A stretch of DNA of 64,000 nucleotides from Limanda limanda (taxonomy: Eukaryota; Chordata; Actinopteri; Pleuronectiformes; Pleuronectidae). The position numbers and the translations under genes are program-made. The notes under the pieces were generated by a model. That model had not been told where the DNA came from and searched no databases. It worked only from the letters and a program-made list of their open reading frames with translations. Positions 58,151-64,000 of this stretch are shown here, piece after piece. The stretch lies in contig NC_083658.1 of NCBI RefSeq assembly GCF_963576545.1, forward strand, positions 9,441,428 to 9,505,427, read 5' to 3'. Within the stretch, counting starts at the first letter, position 1. Every line of letters begins with the position of its first letter.

Positions 58151-59268
58151 CCCCTGTAGAAGCCATCTTGGTGAAACGTTGGGACTCCTTAAGTACTCCC
58201 TTTTTTTAGGATAAGTTGACGGATTTAAACCAACATCTATTAACATGGCCTAGATAAAGATTTCTTGTATTCCTTTCCAAGGCTCTGAACATCAGACGAC
58301 TCATCCATTGTATAGCTAAGACCATGAGGCTCAAAACTAGACCAGCTATACCTCCTTTTATTTGTTGACCTCTTTTTTCTCTCTTTCTCTTCCTGGTTAT
58401 TATTCAAACTTATTATATACAAATCCCTTTTATTAGGTCACTGGTTTTCAGGAACTGCACAGTAAGTCAATCTTTTACTTGTTTATCCAACATATTTGGT
58501 GAAATAACTGTCTTTTTTCAACTTCCCTTTTCAGCTTCTCCCTTTTATTACCCTCTTCCTTATCGATATAACTTGGCTGATCGAAGTGGTCCCCACGGAA
58601 CAGATCGTACAAAAACACATTTTAAATTGTTACAAGCCATCCACCATTCAGAATAAAACATTCCCTGGAGGTATGATGAAAAAAGCCAAGAAACTTCCCT
58701 CCTTGATAACATGACATTAGCTTCCTGCCTCTAGCAAAACCCTAAAATGAGCAACAAGTAGATATGGTGCAGATTAGTTCTACATTCACAATCCCCAAAA
58801 CCCGCAATTCTTTTTTATTTACAGCTCCCGTATTCAAAGAGGTAAAGGTGCCTCTGTCCTCTACAGGCATTTTACTCAGATAGGGGCAAAAAAACTAAAA
58901 TACAAAATCCTAGATAGCAAGCTGACTTTGAAAAATAACAGAGACGCTGCAGATGTTGGATTCAAAAACTACAGACCATCGATCCATTATTGAACAATGT
59001 TTGAAACTTCTTTTTAGCCCTTCGGGAATACATTTCTTCCCCTCCCTTCAAAAAGCATTACATGATACTGTGGATGACTACCTTTGTGTGACACAGCACT
59101 ACAACCCTGTAAATGATGTTAATTAAATCTCCCACACACCAGACCTACACCTGATATGGGAAGATGAGTGATGAATTAAATACTAGTATCTGGAAGTTTA
59201 ATTAGCGCTCCGGATTTTTATGAGGCCACAAGTAGTTGCCACAGAGATTGGTGAGATATAAATGTAAA
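58151..59268. other. Unassigned stretch
   Basis: No gene or named repeat is seen. Sequence is AT-rich with pyrimidine patches near 58370 and 58530. Confidence 0.45.
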
Positions 59269-59292
59269 GTATGTATGCATGTATGTATGTAG
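59269..59292. repeat. Short (TATG)n microsatellite
   Basis: About six GTAT/GCAT-type tetramers with one C substitution. Confidence 0.85.
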
Positions 59293-61359
59293 TGCCATGC
59301 ATTTATTTTAACTTTACTTTAATATTCATGTTAATGATATAATATCCAGAATGAGGGTTGGTCTGTGTCGGTGGTGATATTCTTAGAAATAAATATTGTA
59401 TTAATGTGGATGGTGCAGCCTCATATTAATACTATCAAAAAAGTTTTATTATGAAATAGTCAGCTTAGCACTGTTCACCCAAACTATGTTCACAGAACAA
59501 GATGACACCGGTCATTTTTTTGACAGCCAATCAATTTGAAATATGTCACCCAATCATGGAACAGTCAGGAGCAGCCCCAATGAGCTGTTAGTTGAACAGC
59601 TGCAGATGGCAGGCAGCATACCAACTTCTCAGTGAGACAACAAACTCCTCTCATTGTGCCCTGCTGTTTGCAGAGTCATGCTGTGTGCAGCATAGAATCC
59701 AATCGGGGTGGCTCGGGAGAAACATTGATTATCCCCTGACTTTTAAATTAAAACCACAAAAGTTCCTTTTTCTGCCCCCAGAATTATTTTACATTTATTG
59801 TCGCCATCTGTATCAACCAGGACCATAAATCTTCCAGAATTCAACTTTAAATTTAGTTGTAGTTTAAGATTATATATATTTGGTATATTATTCATGGTTT
59901 TATTATTGTTTAAATAAAAACGGCATCGATGTAAGACTGTGATTAGGTGCCTATTTCTAGGTGGCCTTGCAGAATGATAATGGGAGCAGTCAGACTATTC
60001 TTCAGCACCAAAAGGACACTGTGGAGAGGTTCGGCTAGACGAGAGTCGTTGAGGACAATCAGTGAAAAGATAAGTTCCCCCGGTGGGGCCAGTGGATGTC
60101 TGGCCATGGGCTGTAAACTGTCCAGTAACAGTAGTGACTGCGGTAATGATGATGTGGTTGATGCCTGACCTGGCATAGTTTAATAAAGTTGCAGGAGTAA
60201 CAATTAAAAACCATGACAGACTGAGCACAGATTAAGAAGTGTGCCTCTGACCTTTAGATTAAAAACAGGGAGGCGGGTGAACGAATAAAGGTATACAAAG
60301 AAGGAGGAGAATGAAAATAAAGAATGGGGGAAGATAAATAGATTTTCTCGTTGTGATTAATTATGCAGGTGGCAATTTTCTGACATGAAGCCTTGGAGTT
60401 TCGGGGGAGCCAATAAAGAGGAGCTCATTCCTCTCCCTCTCCACCCTCCTCCTGTCTCTCTCTCCTACAGTGACTCATCTTTCCATCCTTTATCTCCTCT
60501 CTGCTTCATTTACTCCCCGTGGTTCACCTGAAATTGATGCTCCTCTCCTCTGATTGTGGTAATTACCCCTGCCCTGCTGCTGCAATGCAATATGCACAGC
60601 AGACACACAAAGTATAGAAGAGGGCAAGGCCAGATTGCTATTCATTGGCCTCTTGATGCATGCTGAGAGACGCTTACCCAGAGCTTTGTCAAGGACTGGG
60701 GATGATGGCTGACTTGTACTCGGAGTATGTATCACGGCTGGCTGACGACTGATGTGTCAAGATGGAGACAAGTGTGACAGAATGTCATACTCGTCGTTTG
60801 TCTCTTGGTAAAGACTGATTCAGATGATGTCCCCTCGCCCCAATATTTTTGAAGTGAGACATTTTAGGCTGTGATGTGTCAAGCTGAGGATGACTGCTCG
60901 CTCCGTTGGATGTTTCAAAAGTGTCAGGTTAAACTTTGTGTTGTAACATTGATTTTTGATTCAACGTGAATGCAGCTCTTTCAGAAGTGTTTGACCTAGG
61001 TGGCAGCTGAAGGCCCCATGTGTGCTGGCAAAAATGTTTTAATTCATCATACTTTGTAATAGATGCTGTGCGATGGCCACCTGTAGACATCAAAACCACT
61101 GTACCACATATCATTAGCTTTAAAGAAGAGGTTCACAGCTTGTAAGGTGCCAGCATAAGCATGGAAACAGTTTCTTTCTTGCTCTAATTGTTCCTCTTTG
61201 CTTGTCTCCAGATAATACAAGGGTTTTGCTGTCAGATATATAATCAAATATAACTTTTAATAAATAAACCTGTCTCTAAGCCTTCAACTGACAGGGATCA
61301 GCTGTAATAAGGGCACCAAAAAGTTTGTAAATGTAAAGTTGCGTGCATGTCTTTTACTA
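59293..61359. other. Unassigned stretch
   Basis: No gene is supported. CCTGTCTCTCTCTCCTACAG at 60451-60470 is a strong acceptor-like sequence, but all frames of the segment up to the GTAATT at 60559 contain a stop. Confidence 0.45.
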
Positions 61360-61435
61360 GAGACATGCCTTGAGACAACGTATGTTTTGATTTGGTGCTG
61401 TACAAATAAAATTGAACTGAATTAAAATCGATCAT
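61360..61435 (+). repeat. LINE 3' end fragment (L2-like tail B)
   Basis: CATGCCTTGAGACAACGTAT, then TTTGGTGCTGTACAAATAAA and ATTGAACTGAATTAAA form the classic fish L2-like 3' end with a short GAATT-type tail. A minus-strand counterpart lies at 25525-25605. Confidence 0.65.
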
Positions 61436-64000
61436 TTTATCCCCTGTACAAAACTCTGCACTAAACCACAGCCCTTTTCACGTTTTTATAAATTCTATTT
61501 ATAAATAGAGTGGATTTATGCCCAAATTCCTGATGTGGGATTCACACTGACTGCGTTTTTTGGACGGTAATATTCCAACTATTTATCTTATTCTGGATAA
61601 GACATTGTTCCATTCATGAGCATCGTCTGACTTTGATTCACATTATGTCGTAATACCTGTTTACACTTGCCCAGGAAAGGTCAAAATACTCCACATGTCT
61701 TAATTTGATTACTGTTTTGTCGGAGTATTACCTTATTCAGGTAAGAGTAATAAACAATGCTGTTTACATGGCAGTATCTACAGGCTGTCGTCTTAATCGA
61801 GTTAAAATAAGAAAACAGGTCTCCATGTTGTTACACTGACACTGTTACACCTCCACCAAGGACTTTATGTTTATGTCTGCATTTGTTTGTTAGTTAGCAT
61901 GATTATATGCAAGAACTACTAAATTGATTTCCATTTAATTTGGTGGAGGGGTGGGGCAGTAGGTTTTTGAGCGTGTGTGGATGGTAAAAACTTTATGGAT
62001 CATAGGGGAAGTGCATGACAGTGTGAGCAACCACACTGCAAACAGCGCTGCTCACTGCTTTACAATTCAGGGTAGAGTTAGGGTCAGAGCACAACAAAAA
62101 AGAGGCAACTGTGTTTACTGTATTTAGTAGGAGCTGACCCCAGGCCAGTTTGTGCTGACACCCACCTCACTGCCTCTTCCCCAGCCACACACTTCCCTTC
62201 CGTTCTGCTGCATTGCAGGTTACAAGGATCATTATCAGCACATTTAAAACACTTATTGAAAATTGTGGGGTGAGAGCTTGAGGTTGCTAATCCTCATTAC
62301 TTCAACTCTTCTGTTGCTTAATGTGAGAAGGAAAGTAACTGGGAGTTTAGATAGAGTTGGGGATGTTATTAAAAGTACAGTACAGGTACAGGATCTGTGG
62401 ATTCAGATGACATCAGTACACTAAGTATTACCAGCACTAGAATTTTTTTAAGAATATTTAAAACTCTTGTTGCATAATACATATCATATACCGTATATGA
62501 TACCAGTTCAAACAAAGGAGTGTATGAACAAAGTGTACCATATTGGTAAAAAAATGTGTTTACTTTGACCCTTTATATTGGTATATGAGTGATCTTCTAA
62601 CATGGAGAAGGAAGAGTTTATGACCTACAGTGGTGGAGGAAGGGGAGTAAGCAGTGTGAATATACAAATCTAATTCACATATTTATATTTAGACAAACAC
62701 CTGTACTGAAACAGTTTAGTCATTTTTGTAAACCATATAAAGGCGACAGTAAAAACATCGTTGTCAATACATTACATGATTACGGATTGTGATGTGAAAA
62801 AAATTTGGTATCTACCAGCTCTAATAAAATGTTATTTACACATTATATAAGAATAGTTGTATGTTACTAGACCACCAACAGGCATCATTTTTTGCCTTTT
62901 GAGAAAATCTTCTCTGCATAATATTTTTTCAGCCTCATATGCTGCAGCTTTAGAAAGTAAGCCCACTCACAAACTCACCTCTACCTCCCTAATAATTATA
63001 CAAGCACCGCACACTGTCAGCAGGCATATACAGCAGGAGTGAAAAGGTGATGAATTTGTGCATCTAATCCAGCTTCATACAATGGCATTATACCTATAAT
63101 TAAAAAGAAGATTAATAGCATCTTTAAAATATGACCTGCACAGAGTGTGAAGCTGTTTCTAAAAACAGAGGCCTCGTAATTAATGGGGAACGTTTCACTT
63201 GCACATGACCTTGCAGTGGCGTGATGTTAACTGGGAACATGTTTCTCTGTGAGGGGTAAAATAATGTGCTGACACTCTAATGCAACCTCTCCCCCCACTT
63301 ACTGTCATGAATAATTAGATTAATATATTAAACCACGAATATGCATCACCGTTAAGATTCATACACAGAAGTTGTGTGCTGCACATACAGTGCAAGCACA
63401 CACACAGCACTGCTGTGGTGTGAGCTGCGTCTGTGTTAGGACTGTGTGACATTTTAATGGTTTTACAAATATCATCTAATTCGTGAGAGGTATTTGAGTG
63501 ATTTACCAACCTGGAGCCGAGTAAATCATTGGCTGATGGGGAAGGAGTGACTAATGTGGCAGGTGAGTGAAGAATGTTCTCAACAGACACACAGCAGCAT
63601 CATATGTTTGTTTAAATCCTGGAAATGACCCATGTTTACTGTGTTTATGTGGAGAACAGGTTCCATAAGCAATCGGAGACATCTACAATTCCATGATATC
63701 TATTTCTATTTGAACTTTAAAACTTGTGTACGCATGATACACGTTATTGACTTGACTTCCTCCCCGGAGTCATTGTGATCGCTGCAGATCCATGCAGGAT
63801 TGTGGCTGTTCCCAGCTGGTGATTACAACTAGATTGCTCAGACGACATGATACGATGATATATAGACAGATGCTACATTGCTGCTCATTTCGTATCCGTC
63901 CAACATTCTGTAAAATAAATGAACCATGCTAATGTAAAACCGGTTGGTTCCAATAGCAGTTAAATTGTACCCATGGTCGTCAGTATACAGCAACTGCTGG
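61436..64000. other. Unassigned stretch
   Basis: No gene is supported. At 61540-61810 there are repeated ATTCTGGATAAGACATT / TTATTCAGGTAAGAGTAAT words, a short inverted pair AATACTCC...GGAGTATT (about 61685-61730) and TTAATCGAGTTAA at about 61794. This suggests a decayed DNA-transposon fragment, but I could not define it. The donor-like GGCAG|GTGAGT at 63558-63568 has no acceptor partner. Confidence 0.45.

Noticed and set aside
60471..60558. Exon after the CTCTCTCTCCTACAG acceptor-like tract
   Set aside because: Each frame has a stop before or at the only donor-like site.

Overview
This window looks like vertebrate nuclear DNA, most likely from a ray-finned (teleost) fish. It is AT-rich and low in CpG. 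It carries long CA/TG microsatellites, poly-G and poly-C runs, L1-type and L2-like non-LTR retrotransposon remnants, Ty3/Gypsy pieces, several hAT and one Harbinger-like DNA element, and a tRNA-derived SINE whose tail type is common in fish. I see no operon structure, no CRISPR array, no rRNA and no true tRNA gene.

I find no intact protein-coding gene and no host exon I can name. All recognisable protein homology comes from broken mobile elements. The window is therefore a gene desert, or part of a very large intron or flank, with old repeats embedded in non-repetitive sequence. Some of that sequence may be conserved non-coding DNA, which only cross-species alignment can show.

Layout. 1-1289: unassigned. 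1290-4133: a block of three minus-strand retroelement remnants (L1 ORF2, Gypsy protease and integrase, L2-like reverse transcriptase end). 4134-7799: unassigned, with homopolymer runs. 7800-10060: a second minus-strand L1 ORF2 remnant, interrupted by a MITE-like repeat and a retroposon tail. 10375-18640: retroposon tails, an L2-like reverse transcriptase scrap, a long (AC)n, a long (TG)n and an AT-rich tract. 19773-20108: a doubtful LTR-like block. 21892-22853: a complete CpG-rich non-autonomous Harbinger-like element with TTA target duplications. 24751-25333: a tRNA-SINE followed by a Gypsy RNase H end. 27750-29462: retroposon tails, an 80-bp exon-like segment and a second copy of the MITE-like repeat. 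33300-33840: a probable repeat. 39503-39754: a well-preserved foldback hAT-type MITE with a perfect 8-bp target duplication. 47020-47691: a plus-strand BED/hAT transposase fragment. 52590-54760: a repeat block, a hAT terminal remnant and a minus-strand hAT transposase fragment. 55358-64000: mostly unassigned, with a few retroposon tails and a pyrimidine tract.

Nothing here acts together as a pathway. The biology that can be read is the history of transposition and decay. I did not find a convincing undescribed system. The best leads are the two well-preserved non-autonomous DNA elements, the exon-like segment at 28245-28324 and several candidate conserved non-coding stretches. Family names come from recognising protein and repeat patterns by eye, not from a database search.
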